Below are positions 16,352 through 25,720 of a stretch of 64,000 nt of DNA, one piece after another. A model generated the notes under the pieces. It saw only the letters and a program-made list of their open reading frames with translations. It was not told the origin of the DNA and searched no databases. This DNA comes from Scandinavium sp051650185. GTDB taxonomy: Bacteria; Pseudomonadota; Gammaproteobacteria; Enterobacterales; Enterobacteriaceae. Where the stretch lies: positions 1 to 64,000 of the forward strand of contig NZ_JBOFIN010000079.1 of assembly GCF_051650185.1 (NCBI RefSeq), read 5' to 3'. Position 1 is the stretch's first letter. Every line of letters starts with the position of its first letter. The position numbers were made by a program, and so were the translations under genes.

Positions 16352-17695
16352 TCAGAAGAACGCTTCAACCAGCAGATAGCTGGCGACACAGGCGCAGCTC
16401 ACGCCAATCAGACCTGGAATAATAAAGCTGTGGTTGATGATGAATTTACCGATGCGCGTGGTGCCGGAGCGATCAAAGCCAATGCAGGCTAAATCGCTGG
16501 GATAGGTTGGCAACACAAAATAGCCGTAGGCGGCAGGAAAGAAGGCAATCAGCATTTTCGGCTCTACGCCCAGCATCAGGCCCATCGGCGCCACGGCGGT
16601 GAGCGCAGCGGCCTGGCTGTTCACCAGCTTTGAAACCAGAAACAGCACAATCGCATAGGTCCACGGATGGCTTTTCAGCACGCCTTCCAGCGCCATTTTG
16701 AGCTCAGGTAGGTGCGACTGGAAAAAGGTATCGCTCATCCACGCCACGCCGAAAACAGAGAAGATAGCCACCATCCCAGCTTTAAACACCGCACCACCGG
16801 AAATACTGGCGGCGTTGACTTTACAGGCGACCAGCATTACCGCCCCGGCAATCAGCATCATCATCTGAATCACCAGGTTCATCGACAGCGGTGCCAGTTT
16901 GCCTTTCACCTCAAAGGCAGGGCGTAACCCCGGGAAGGCGCCCAGCAGCACCACGAATAAGATCCCGGCGAAGAAAATCCAGGTCGACCAATACGCTTCT
17001 TTATTAAAACGCTGGTCGAGCAGAGTTTCGCTGCTGCCGTAGATAAATTCCTTTTGCTTAGGGTCACTGATTTTTGCCTGAAACTCCGGGTCATCAGCCA
17101 GATCTTTACCGCGACGCAAACTCCACAGCGCGGCAATGGCCACACCAAACAGCGATGCAGGCACAGAAATTGCGAGGATCTCCAGAATGCTCCATCCGTG
17201 TCCGATGCCATGTTGAGCGCCTAAAATCGATACCAGCGACACCACCGCGACGGAAACGGGCGAAGCGGTAATCGCCATCTGAGACGCAATGGAGGCGACG
17301 GCCATCGGGCGTTCCGGGCGGATGCCTTTTTTCAGCGCGATATCGGCGATGATTGGAAACATGGTGTACACCACATGCCCGGTGCCGCACAGAAACGTCA
17401 GCGTCCAGGTGGTGAACGGGGCGAGCAGGGTGATGTGCTGAGGATGCTTACGCAGCAGCTTTTCCGCGCATTGCATCATCACGTTCAGGCCGCCTGCCGT
17501 TTGCAGCGTGGCCGCACAGCCGATCACCGCCAGAATAGTTAACATGACATCCACTGGCGGTTTTCCGGGCTCCAGGCCGAAAACAAAACAGAGGATAAAT
17601 AAACCGATACCGCTGATAAGCCCAAGACCCATCCCGCCAAACCGGGTTCCTGCCAGCAGGCACAAAATAATGACAACAAACTCAAGCGTAATCAT
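16352..17695 (-). CDS. Anaerobic C4-dicarboxylate transporter, DcuA/DcuB family
   Basis: The 447-aa inner-membrane carrier has about 10-12 helices and Dcu-type landmarks: AGGLNVMMQCAEKLLRKHPQ, TFLCGTGHVVYTMFPIIADIA, SQMAITASPVSVAVVS, VACKVN, FGVAWMSDTF, and FVLPTYPSDLACIGFDRSG. DcuA and DcuB exchange fumarate, succinate, malate and aspartate, mainly without oxygen. It is as close to DcuB as to DcuA by eye, so I give no symbol. I see no clear FNR site upstream. K-12 lacks a gene here, between yecJ and ftnB. Confidence 0.87.
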   Translation of the reverse strand: MITLEFVVIILCLLAGTRFGGMGLGLISGIGLFILCFVFGLEPGKPPVDVMLTILAVIGCAATLQTAGGLNVMMQCAEKLLRKHPQHITLLAPFTTWTLTFLCGTGHVVYTMFPIIADIALKKGIRPERPMAVASIASQMAITASPVSVAVVSLVSILGAQHGIGHGWSILEILAISVPASLFGVAIAALWSLRRGKDLADDPEFQAKISDPKQKEFIYGSSETLLDQRFNKEAYWSTWIFFAGILFVVLLGAFPGLRPAFEVKGKLAPLSMNLVIQMMMLIAGAVMLVACKVNAASISGGAVFKAGMVAIFSVFGVAWMSDTFFQSHLPELKMALEGVLKSHPWTYAIVLFLVSKLVNSQAAALTAVAPMGLMLGVEPKMLIAFFPAAYGYFVLPTYPSDLACIGFDRSGTTRIGKFIINHSFIIPGLIGVSCACVASYLLVEAFF

Positions 17696-17858
17696 GACTC
17701 ACCTGTCTCATCCATAAAGAAAGGAAAATCATTACATTTCATAATGGTATTCACTGAGAGGCAGATCGGATTTACAAAAAGCTGTAAAAACAAACTGTTG
17801 AGTACATTTTGTTAACAACTGGAAGGCGATGTGGGCGACGCTCGTCGCCCTGAGGAGG

Positions 17859-18362
17859 TTAGTGCTGTTGCTGGTTAACGACGTTGAGCAGATGCTGGTC
17901 GGTTTGATGCATACAGAGCCCCGCTTTATGGGCACTGCGGACTTCATCAAGGATGGTTTGCAACAGAATGCCGTCCTGGTGTTGTTCTTTTTCCAGGGCG
18001 TTTAAAAAACGCAGGGTGGTGTCGTCCTGCATCGCTTTCGCCTCACGGGTTAGTGCCGAAAGGGTACTGCTGCGCTGGTGATGTTCTTCCAGCGTTTGCA
18101 AAAACAGATCTTCAAGGGTGACGCAATGTTCATCAATGGGCTGTGAGGCTTTTACGACCGGATAAGCACCTGCTTTTTTCATGAAATCAAACATGCGCAT
18201 CATTTGGGTGACGTTAGCCTGAGCCTGGGAGCGCAAAAACGTGGCGGTCCCCGTCAGTTTATGTTCGGAACACCATTCGCTCAGACGCAGGTACAAATTG
18301 GAAGCACAGAACTCAAGATTCATCTGGGTGTTGAGCTTTTGAACCATTCCTGGAACTGCCAT
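17859..18362 (-). CDS. ftnB: Ferritin-like protein FtnB without a ferroxidase centre
   Basis: The 167-aa four-helix protein matches E. coli FtnB, for example TFLRSQAQANVTQMMRMFDF and LLQTILDEVRSAHKAGLC. Compared with FtnA, Glu17 is kept but Glu50 is Asn and His53 is Gln, so a normal diiron site cannot form. In Salmonella FtnB has been linked to iron-sulfur repair and oxidative stress; here a related role is inferred. The gene lies upstream of araF as in K-12, but a DJ-1 gene and a long AT-rich gap now intervene. Confidence 0.94.
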   Translation of the reverse strand: MAVPGMVQKLNTQMNLEFCASNLYLRLSEWCSEHKLTGTATFLRSQAQANVTQMMRMFDFMKKAGAYPVVKASQPIDEHCVTLEDLFLQTLEEHHQRSSTLSALTREAKAMQDDTTLRFLNALEKEQHQDGILLQTILDEVRSAHKAGLCMHQTDQHLLNVVNQQQH

Positions 18363-18836
18363 AGTAATATCCTTATATCCTGAAGAAACGAACTCTGCTG
18401 ATTACCGCAGAACATCCGTTCACACGACGACAGAAGCTTGCGCTATTCAGCATTCACACTTATGGATGGTCACTACGATATTCACTGTCCTGACCGTTTA
18501 AAGAATACGCCTGGTTTTTCTATAAGAAAACTCCTGGCTGTTATTATTTACGGTTCGTTACATGATCGCTGAATTAACTCGAATTTAGAGATGATTTGAC
18601 GAGGAAAAACCGCCTGAACAGTATGATGTTTAAGTAACTTGCATTACGCTTTTTAGTGGGAAAACTGCGATCTCGCTAGCATTCAATAATATTAATGGTC
18701 GGAAAAGGGTTATTTGTTGATGTCATTAATGCTATTACCAGTAATGTTAATTCGGGCTTAAATTGCAGTAGATCATCTTTTATCGGAATGCTTAAAAAAA
18801 CAGAAGCTCAAAAAATTTGATTTTAAGGAGGAATAA
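18363..18836. other. 474-bp AT-rich intergenic region between ftnB and the PfpI gene
   Basis: This gap must hold the divergent promoters of ftnB and the DJ-1 gene. The last bases give a strong TTTAAGGAGGAATAA ribosome site. I see no coding region, tRNA, IS end or strong hairpin, and no operator that I can name. The azuC small gene of K-12 is not seen here. Confidence 0.5.
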
Positions 18837-19394
18837 ATGAAAAAGGTCGCGGTGCTGTTGGCACCTGGATTTGAAGAAGGGGAAGCCATTGTCACTATCG
18901 ACATTCTGCGCCGGCTGAATCTGGAAGTAGAGACTCTCTCCTGCGCGGAATCTCGCGGTGTCACCAGCTATCACAATATTCCCATGGTGGCAGATTGCAC
19001 CCTTACGGAACGTAGCGGCGCACTTTACGACGCCGTCGTCCTGCCCGGCGGGCCGCAAGGCAGCGTGAATCTTGCTGCTGTTCCCGCGGTTATCGATTTT
19101 GTTGCTACCCACGATGCTGCGGGAAAATTGATTTGTCCTGTCTGTTCTGCTGCGGCACGCGTGCTGGGCGGCAATGATTTGCTGAAAGGACGTCGTTATG
19201 TGTGCTCCGGCGATCTCTGGCAGGACGTTCGCGATGGCGAGTATGTGGATGCGCCCGTGGTGGAAGACGGCAATTTGATCAGCGGTAAAGGGTTGGGTCA
19301 TGTGTTTGATTTTGCCTTTACCGTCGCCGCCCGATTATTGGGTGACGAAGCTCCGGTTCGTGAACACGCCGAACATATTTATTATCGTTGGTGA
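18837..19394 (+). CDS. DJ-1/PfpI (YajL/ThiJ-like) family protein
   Basis: The 185-aa protein has the DJ-1 fold signatures: GFEEGEAIVTIDILRRL with the conserved active-site Glu, the loop VVLPGGPQGSVNL, and a nucleophile-elbow Cys in ICPVCSAAARVLGG, with a His in GKGLGHVFDF. Length and motifs fit the YajL/DJ-1 branch, which is linked to protection against carbonyl and oxidative stress; the exact activity of this paralogue is unknown. A very strong AAGGAGG precedes the ATG. It is an accessory gene relative to K-12, where araF follows ftnB. Confidence 0.87.
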   Translation: MKKVAVLLAPGFEEGEAIVTIDILRRLNLEVETLSCAESRGVTSYHNIPMVADCTLTERSGALYDAVVLPGGPQGSVNLAAVPAVIDFVATHDAAGKLICPVCSAAARVLGGNDLLKGRRYVCSGDLWQDVRDGEYVDAPVVEDGNLISGKGLGHVFDFAFTVAARLLGDEAPVREHAEHIYYRW

Positions 19395-19520
19395 GATAAG
19401 GATTCACTGGCTGTTGATATAGATTATTCTGCTAACCCCTGGGTGAATTGTCTGACAACTCGCCCTTTATTTATGTCATTTCCCGCTAAATATATGCACG
19501 CGATAACTGTAATTCTGCGG

Positions 19521-19536
19521 TGTGATGGCGCTCTCC
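19521..19536 (+). promoter_or_regulatory. Candidate CRP site upstream of araF
   Basis: TGTGA-N6-TCTCC has one perfect half and one poor half of a CRP site and lies about 150 bp before araF. E. coli araFGH needs CRP and AraC, so a site is expected in this 284-bp region. I could not locate convincing AraC half-sites. Confidence 0.35.
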
Positions 19537-19678
19537 TATGGATAATTAATTTCCCGCTATTAATGTCTCAGCGTAACTGCTCTCCATAGCGAAACCGCTA
19601 ATGCATTGTTTTACTGCTGATAAATAAAATTAGTTTGAATTTCCCCTACGAAAAAGAACATTAAAGCTGGAGTTAACC

Positions 19679-20659
19679 ATGCACAAATTCACTAAAGCGC
19701 TGGCGGCCGTCGGCCTGGCCGCGGTTATGTCACAATCGGCTATCGCTGAAACCATGAAACTGGGTTTTCTGGTCAAGCAGCCAGAAGAACCGTGGTTCCA
19801 GACTGAATGGCGTTTCGCCGATAAAGCAGGCAAAGATCTCGGTTTTGACGTCATTAAAATCGCCGTGCCGGATGGCGAGAAAACCCTGAATGCCATCGAC
19901 AGCCTGGCGGCAAACGGGGCCAAGGGCTTCGTTATCTGCACGCCAGATCCTAAACTCGGGCCCGCCATCATGGCGAAAGCCCGCAGCTATGACATGAAAG
20001 TCATCACCGTGGACGATCAGTTCGTTAATGCCAAAGGCAAACCCATGGACACTGTGCCGCTGGTGATGATGGCGGCCAGCGAAATCGGCGCACGTCAGGG
20101 TGATGAGCTGTACAAAGAAATGCAGAAACGCGGCTGGGATGTGAAAGATACCGGCGTCATGGCGATTACTGCGGATGAGCTTGATACCGCGCGCCGCCGC
20201 ACGACTGGTTCCATGGACGCGCTGAAAAAAGCGGGCTTCCCTGAAGCGCAAATCTACAAAGTACCGACCAAATCCAATGATATCCCTGGCGCATTTGATG
20301 CCGGTAACTCGCTGCTGGTGCAACACCCTGGGGTGAAACACTGGCTCGTGCTGGGCATGAACGACAACACCGTGCTCGGCGGCGTGCGTGCCATTGAAGG
20401 GCAGGGCTTCAAAGCGGCTGATGTTATCGGGATTGGCATCAACGGCGTGGATGCAGTGAATGAGCTGTCTAAAGCTCAGGCGACCGGTTTCTATGGGTCA
20501 CTGCTGCCGAGCCCGGATGTTCACGGCTATAAGACCAGTGAAATGCTTTACAACTGGGTGCAGAAAGACGCTGAGCCACCGAAATTCACCGCGGTGACCG
20601 ATGTGGTGCTGATTACCCGCGATAACTTCAAAGCCGAGCTGGCGAAGAAAGGGCTGTGA
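19679..20659 (+). CDS. araF: L-arabinose-binding periplasmic protein AraF
   Basis: The 326-aa protein begins with a Sec signal peptide ending SQSAIAE (about residues 1-23). The mature protein matches E. coli AraF: LGFLVKQPEEPWFQTEWRFA, AVPDGEKTLNAID, TVDDQFVNAKGK, DTARRRTTGSMDAL, and YGSLLPSPDVHGYK. It binds L-arabinose with high affinity and delivers it to AraGH. It is the first gene of araFGH, with CTGGAG before the ATG. A pair of REP elements separates it from araG, which may set the higher level of the binding protein. Confidence 0.97.
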   Translation: MHKFTKALAAVGLAAVMSQSAIAETMKLGFLVKQPEEPWFQTEWRFADKAGKDLGFDVIKIAVPDGEKTLNAIDSLAANGAKGFVICTPDPKLGPAIMAKARSYDMKVITVDDQFVNAKGKPMDTVPLVMMAASEIGARQGDELYKEMQKRGWDVKDTGVMAITADELDTARRRTTGSMDALKKAGFPEAQIYKVPTKSNDIPGAFDAGNSLLVQHPGVKHWLVLGMNDNTVLGGVRAIEGQGFKAADVIGIGINGVDAVNELSKAQATGFYGSLLPSPDVHGYKTSEMLYNWVQKDAEPPKFTAVTDVVLITRDNFKAELAKKGL

Positions 20660-20667
20660 TTTGAATT

Positions 20668-20752
20668 GCCCGGTGGCGCTGACGCTTACCGGGCCTACGG
20701 ACTGGCGCCATCTTTTGACTTTGTAAGTCGGGTAAGCGAAGCGCCACCCGAC
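20668..20752. repeat. BIME: pair of REP palindromes between araF and araG
   Basis: Two inverted REP units, GCCCGGTGGCGC...TTACCGGGC at 20668-20698 and GTCGGGTAAGCG...GCGCCACCCGAC at 20723-20752, form a typical enterobacterial BIME. In binding-protein operons such elements protect the upstream mRNA from 3' exonucleases. Confidence 0.85.
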
Positions 20753-20795
20753 AAAAAAGACGTGTAGAAGTGAATTCGCGTTCTCTGGAGTGCAT

Positions 20796-22310
20796 ATGCA
20801 ACAGTCACAACCTTATCTCTCATTTCGCGGCATCAGCAAAACCTTCCCCGGCGTGAAAGCCCTGACCGACATCAGCTTCGACTGTTATGCCGGGCAGGTG
20901 CATGCGCTGATGGGGGAAAACGGTGCCGGAAAATCCACGCTGCTGAAAATCCTGAGCGGTAATTACACCCCAACCGCTGGCACGCTGGCATTGCGCGGCG
21001 AAGAAGTGAGTTTTCCGGATACGACGGCCGCACTGAACGCCGGGGTTGCCATCATTTATCAGGAGCTGCATCTGGTGCCGGAAATGACGGTGGCGGAAAA
21101 CATCTATCTCGGCCAGTTGCCGCATAAAGGTGGGATCGTCAATCGCTCGTTGCTCAACTATGAAGCCGGGCTGCAGCTGCAGCACCTTGGGCTGGATATC
21201 GATCCGCAAACGCCGCTGAAGTATCTCTCCATCGGGCAGTGGCAGATGGTGGAAATTGCCAAAGCGCTTGCCCGTAATGCCAAAGTGATTGCGTTTGACG
21301 AACCGACCAGTTCGCTGTCGGCGCGTGAAATCGAGAATCTGTTCCGCGTCATCCGTGAACTGCGTAAAGAAGGGCGCGTCATCATTTATGTCTCGCACCG
21401 CATGGAGGAAATTTTTGCGCTTAGCGATGCGATCACCGTGTTCAAAGATGGTCGCTACGTTTGCACGTTCGACGACATGCAGCAGGTTAATCACGACCAA
21501 CTGGTACAGGCGATGGTGGGGCGTGAGATTGGTGATATTTACGGCTGGCAGCCTCGTGAATACGGGGCCGAAAGGTTACGCCTCAATAACGTCAAAGCGC
21601 CAGGCGTTCGCCAGCCTGTCAGCCTGAGCGTCAAAAGCGGTGAAATCGTCGGCCTGTTCGGTCTGGTGGGAGCGGGTCGAAGTGAATTAATGAAAGGCTT
21701 GTTCGGTGGCACCCGGATCACCGAGGGCGAGGTGTTTATCGACGGACAGCAGGTGAACATTCAGAAACCGGCGCACGCCATTCGCGCAGGGATGATGTTA
21801 TGCCCGGAAGATCGCAAAGCCGATGGCATCATTCCGGTTCACTCGGTGCGGGACAACATCAACATCAGCGCTCGCCGCAAACACATTCATGCCGGGTGGC
21901 TTATCAACAATGAGTGGGAAGCTCGCAATGCGCAGCACCACATTCAATCGCTGAATATCAAAACGCCTGGAGCGGAACAGCTGATCATGAATCTCTCCGG
22001 CGGCAACCAGCAAAAAGCGATTCTCGGGCGCTGGCTGTCTGAGGCGATGAAAGTCATTTTGCTGGACGAACCGACGCGCGGCATTGATGTCGGCGCTAAG
22101 CACGAAATCTATAACGTCATTTATGCGCTCGCAGCATCCGGTGTGGCCGTGCTGTTTGCCTCAAGCGATTTACCCGAAGTGCTCGGTGTGGCTGACCGCA
22201 TCCTGGTGATGCGCGAAGGCGAAATCGCCGGGGAACTGATGCACCAGAGCGCCAATGAACAACAGGCGTTAAGCCTGGCGATGCCGAAAACAACCCAGGC
22301 CGTCGCCTGA
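20796..22310 (+). CDS. araG: L-arabinose ABC importer ATP-binding protein AraG
   Basis: The 504-aa fusion of two ABC ATPase domains matches E. coli AraG. The first domain has Walker A GENGAGKSTL, the signature LSIGQWQMVEIAKAL and Walker B VIAFDEPTSS. The second has the degenerate Walker A GLVGAGRSEL, LSGGNQQKAILGRWL and ILLDEPTRGIDVG. It energises arabinose import with AraF and AraH. A GTG two codons upstream is in frame, but GGAG at 20787-20790 is correctly spaced for the ATG at 20796, which also matches the K-12 N-terminus. Confidence 0.97.
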   Translation: MQQSQPYLSFRGISKTFPGVKALTDISFDCYAGQVHALMGENGAGKSTLLKILSGNYTPTAGTLALRGEEVSFPDTTAALNAGVAIIYQELHLVPEMTVAENIYLGQLPHKGGIVNRSLLNYEAGLQLQHLGLDIDPQTPLKYLSIGQWQMVEIAKALARNAKVIAFDEPTSSLSAREIENLFRVIRELRKEGRVIIYVSHRMEEIFALSDAITVFKDGRYVCTFDDMQQVNHDQLVQAMVGREIGDIYGWQPREYGAERLRLNNVKAPGVRQPVSLSVKSGEIVGLFGLVGAGRSELMKGLFGGTRITEGEVFIDGQQVNIQKPAHAIRAGMMLCPEDRKADGIIPVHSVRDNINISARRKHIHAGWLINNEWEARNAQHHIQSLNIKTPGAEQLIMNLSGGNQQKAILGRWLSEAMKVILLDEPTRGIDVGAKHEIYNVIYALAASGVAVLFASSDLPEVLGVADRILVMREGEIAGELMHQSANEQQALSLAMPKTTQAVA

Positions 22311-22331
22311 TAGCCTGAGAAGGAGAGAACC

Positions 22332-23312
22332 ATGTCATCTGTCACAACGCCCGGCGTGCGCCGGAATTCGTTCAGCCTGGGACGCATCTGGGATCAGTAC
22401 GGCATGCTGGTGGTGTTTGCCGTCCTGTTTATTGTCTGCGCCATTTTTGTGCCTAACTTTGCCAGTTTTATCAATATGAAGGGGCTTGGCCTCGCCATTT
22501 CAATGTCCGGCATGGTCGCCTGCGGCATGCTGTTTTGCCTCGCTTCGGGCGATTTTGACCTGTCCGTCGCCTCGGTGATTGCCTGTGCGGGCGTCACCAC
22601 GGCGGTAGTCATTAACGTCTCTGAAAGCCTGTGGTTAGGTGTCTTTGCCGGGCTGCTGCTTGGCGCGGTGAGTGGGTTAATTAACGGATTCGTCATCGCC
22701 CGTTTGAAAATTAACGCGCTCATTACCACGCTGGCAACGATGCAAATTGTGCGCGGGCTGGCGTATATCATCTCTGACGGTAAAGCGGTCGGGATTGAAG
22801 ACGAGCGTTTCTTCACGCTGGGCTACGCTAACTGGCTGGGTTTGCCAGCGCCTATCTGGCTGACGGTTGGCTGTTTGATCCTCTTCGGCCTGCTGCTCAA
22901 CAAAACGACTTTTGGGCGTAATACGCTGGCAATTGGCGGCAATGAAGAAGCGGCAAGACTGGCGGGTGTGCCGGTGGTACGAACCAAAATCATTATCTTC
23001 GTGCTGTCGGGGCTGGTGTCTGCGGCGGCAGGGATAATCCTGGCTTCGCGTATGACCAGCGGCCAGCCGATGACGTCGATTGGCTATGAGCTGATTGTGA
23101 TTTCGGCCTGTGTGTTGGGCGGCGTGTCGCTTAAGGGCGGTATCGGCAAGATTTCCTACGTGGTCGCGGGGATCCTGATCCTCGGCACCGTGGAAAATGC
23201 CATGAACCTGCTGAATATCTCGCCGTTCTCGCAGTATGTGGTGCGTGGTTTGATACTCCTCGCGGCGGTGATCTTCGACCGTTACAAACAAAAAGCGAAG
23301 CGCATGGCCTGA
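22332..23312 (+). CDS. araH: L-arabinose ABC importer permease AraH
   Basis: The 326-aa inner-membrane permease of the CUT2 (ribose/arabinose) class has about ten helices. Recognisable parts are LGLAISMSGMVACGMLFCLA, SGDFDLSVASVIACAGV, NGFVIARLKINALITTLATM, GRNTLAIGGNEEAARLAGVP, and SACVLGGVSLKGGIGKISY. It forms the AraF-docked channel with the AraG dimer. AGGAG lies just upstream, 21 bases after the araG stop. A terminator follows at 23346. Confidence 0.96.
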   Translation: MSSVTTPGVRRNSFSLGRIWDQYGMLVVFAVLFIVCAIFVPNFASFINMKGLGLAISMSGMVACGMLFCLASGDFDLSVASVIACAGVTTAVVINVSESLWLGVFAGLLLGAVSGLINGFVIARLKINALITTLATMQIVRGLAYIISDGKAVGIEDERFFTLGYANWLGLPAPIWLTVGCLILFGLLLNKTTFGRNTLAIGGNEEAARLAGVPVVRTKIIIFVLSGLVSAAAGIILASRMTSGQPMTSIGYELIVISACVLGGVSLKGGIGKISYVVAGILILGTVENAMNLLNISPFSQYVVRGLILLAAVIFDRYKQKAKRMA

Positions 23313-23345
23313 TTTATCCCCAACTTTTAAGTGTAATCCCAACCC

Positions 23346-23376
23346 AACGCCAGCGCCGAATTCCGCTGGCGTTTTC
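23346..23376 (+). terminator. Terminator after araFGH
   Basis: AACGCCAGCG and CGCTGGCGTT form a perfect 10-bp stem around a short loop, followed by a short T run. It separates araFGH from otsBA. Confidence 0.8.
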
Positions 23377-23474
23377 CGTTTAAAATGGCGAGCCCGGTCA
23401 CACTGTCTATACTTACACTGCTAACGTTTGATTAACATTAGCTGAAATTGAGTCAATGTCAGGAGGTAGACAGG

Positions 23475-24272
23475 GTGACAGACCCGTTAACCGCTCCGCC
23501 GGTTTTGCGCGGAAATTACGCTTTTTTCTTTGATTTGGATGGCACGCTTGCCGAGCTCAAACCCCATCCCGATCAGGTATCCATCCCCGAACCTACCCGA
23601 GCGGCGCTGCATCAGCTAGCGCAGCAGCAGAGTGGGGCACTGGCCTTGATCTCAGGGCGCTCAATGGCTGAGCTTGACGCGCTCGCCGCTCCGTACCGAT
23701 TCCCGCAAGCGGGAGTCCATGGAGCTGAACGCCGTGATATCAAGGGTCAGGATCATATTGTCACCCTGCCTGAGACGCTCGCCGGGGCGCTTCATCTATG
23801 GCTGGTTGACTCGATGTCAGGTCTGACAGGCTGTGAGCTGGAAAACAAGGGCATGGCCTTCGCGCTGCATTATCGCCAGGCCCCTCAGCATCAGCAGGCT
23901 ATCGAACAGCTGGCCGAACAGGCTGTTGCTCGTTTCGACGGGCTGGCCGTGCAGCCGGGTAAATGTGTGGTAGAGATAAAACCGGCCGGAATTCATAAAG
24001 GTGCAGCCATAGCGGCCTTTCTGCAAGAAGAGCCCTTCCGTGGACGGATCCCTGTTTTTATCGGCGATGACCTGACCGACGAAGCTGGCTTTGAAGTGGT
24101 GAACAAGGCGGGTGGCGTGTCAGTAAAAGTCGGGCCGGGGGAAACGCTCGCCCACTGGCGATTAGCTCGCGTGGCGGATACCCATTCGTGGCTGCAACAA
24201 CTCGTACAACAAGACAAAACCGCGCTAACAGACAGGAGAGATGGCTATGAGTCGCTTAGTCGTAGTATCTAA
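23475..24272 (+). CDS. otsB: Trehalose-6-phosphate phosphatase OtsB
   Basis: This HAD-superfamily phosphatase of about 265 aa has motif I FFDLDGTLAE with the nucleophilic Asp, motif II LISGRS, the family stretch GVHGAERRDI, KCVVEIKP, and motif IV FIGDDLTDEAGF. It dephosphorylates trehalose-6-phosphate to trehalose in the osmotic and stationary-phase stress pathway. The frame opens at 23448, but AGGAGG at 23461-23466 sits at the right distance before the GTG at 23475, the start used in E. coli. Its 3' end overlaps otsA by 26 bp, coupling the two. Confidence 0.95.
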   Translation: MTDPLTAPPVLRGNYAFFFDLDGTLAELKPHPDQVSIPEPTRAALHQLAQQQSGALALISGRSMAELDALAAPYRFPQAGVHGAERRDIKGQDHIVTLPETLAGALHLWLVDSMSGLTGCELENKGMAFALHYRQAPQHQQAIEQLAEQAVARFDGLAVQPGKCVVEIKPAGIHKGAAIAAFLQEEPFRGRIPVFIGDDLTDEAGFEVVNKAGGVSVKVGPGETLAHWRLARVADTHSWLQQLVQQDKTALTDRRDGYESLSRSI

Positions 24273-25671
24273 TCGTATTGCGCCGCCTGATGATAAGAAA
24301 ACCAGCGCAGGCGGGCTGGCAGTCGGTGTACTGGGAGCGCTTAAGGCCGCAGGCGGACTGTGGTTTGGCTGGAGTGGTGAGACGGGTGATGAAGACAAGC
24401 CGTTGAAGAAGGTGACGAAGGGCAATATCACCTGGGCGTCGTTTAACCTTGAAGAGAAAGATCACGATCTCTATTACAACCAGTTCTCCAACGCCGTGCT
24501 GTGGCCTGCGTTTCACTATCGTCTGGATCTGGTGAACTTCCAGCGTGAAGCGTGGGAAGGGTATTTGCGCGTAAATGCAACCCTTGCAGAGAAACTGTTG
24601 CCGCTGGTCAAACCCGACGACACGCTCTGGGTGCATGACTACCATTTGTTGCCGTTTGCCAGTGAGCTGCGCAAACGCGACATAAACAATCGCATTGGCT
24701 TCTTCTTACATATTCCGTTTCCGACGCCGGAGGTGTTTAACGCCCTGCCGACCCATGCTGAACTGCTGGAACAGCTTTGCGATTACGACCTGCTGGGCTT
24801 CCAGACCGAGAACGACAGGCTGGCTTTTCTTGATTGCGTCTCCAGCCAGACGCGTCTGACCAGCCGCGGCAGCAAAACGCATAATGCATGGGGAAGAACG
24901 TTCCGTACAGCCGTTTATCCTATTGGCATCGATCCGGATGAAATCGCCCGTCAGGCCGAAGGCCCACTGCCACCAAAACTGGCGCAGCTGAAAGCGGAGC
25001 TGAAAAGCGTGCAGAACATCTTCTCCGTGGAACGTCTGGACTACTCGAAAGGGCTGCCGGAACGGTTTCAGGCTTATGAGGCGCTGCTGGAGAAGTACCC
25101 ACAGCACCACGGCAAAATTCGCTATACCCAGATTGCGCCGACCTCGCGCGGTGATGTGCAGGCCTATCAGGACATCCGTCATCAGCTGGAAAACGCCGCA
25201 GGCAGAATTAACGGCCAATACGGTCAGCTTGGCTGGACACCGCTCTATTACCTCAATCAGCACTTTGACCGAAAGCTGCTGATGAAAGTCTTCCGTTACT
25301 CTGATGTGGGTCTGGTGACGCCGCTGCGAGACGGGATGAATCTGGTGGCGAAAGAGTATGTTGCTGCACAAGATCCAGCCAATCCTGGCGTGCTGGTGCT
25401 ATCGCAATTTGCCGGGGCGGCAAACGAACTCACGTCAGCATTGATCGTCAATCCTTATGACCGCGATGAGGTCGCCGCCGCGCTGGACAGGGCATTGACC
25501 ATGCCTCTGGCCGAGCGTATATCACGGCATGCCGAGATGCTGGAGGTGATTAAGCAGAATGATATTTATCACTGGCAGGCGCGGTTTATTGACGATCTAA
25601 AGCAGATAACGCCGCGCAGTGATGAGAGTCGATTGCAGAATAAAGTCGCGGCTTTTCCAAAACTGGCGTGA
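24247..25671 (+). CDS. otsA: Trehalose-6-phosphate synthase OtsA
   Basis: This GT20 glycosyltransferase of 474 aa joins UDP-glucose and glucose-6-phosphate. It matches E. coli OtsA: SRLVVVSNRIAPP at the N-terminus, KAAGGLWFGWSG for glucose-6-phosphate, VHDYHLLPFA, SVERLDYSKGLPER, and TPLRDGMNLVAKEYVAAQ for UDP-glucose. The in-frame ATG at 24241 is too close to AGGAG, so the ATG two codons later is preferred. OtsBA is classically RpoS-dependent, but no promoter can be called by eye. Confidence 0.97.
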   Translation: MSRLVVVSNRIAPPDDKKTSAGGLAVGVLGALKAAGGLWFGWSGETGDEDKPLKKVTKGNITWASFNLEEKDHDLYYNQFSNAVLWPAFHYRLDLVNFQREAWEGYLRVNATLAEKLLPLVKPDDTLWVHDYHLLPFASELRKRDINNRIGFFLHIPFPTPEVFNALPTHAELLEQLCDYDLLGFQTENDRLAFLDCVSSQTRLTSRGSKTHNAWGRTFRTAVYPIGIDPDEIARQAEGPLPPKLAQLKAELKSVQNIFSVERLDYSKGLPERFQAYEALLEKYPQHHGKIRYTQIAPTSRGDVQAYQDIRHQLENAAGRINGQYGQLGWTPLYYLNQHFDRKLLMKVFRYSDVGLVTPLRDGMNLVAKEYVAAQDPANPGVLVLSQFAGAANELTSALIVNPYDRDEVAAALDRALTMPLAERISRHAEMLEVIKQNDIYHWQARFIDDLKQITPRSDESRLQNKVAAFPKLA

Positions 25672-25720
25672 TAAACGAGAGGTGCGCCCGGTGAGGGATA
25701 CCGGGCACTTTTTCATTCGG

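Noticed and set aside
19395..19678. AraC half-sites upstream of araF
   Set aside because: TCCATA and TAGC fragments are present, but not at the TAGC-N7-TCCATA spacing, so I did not annotate them.
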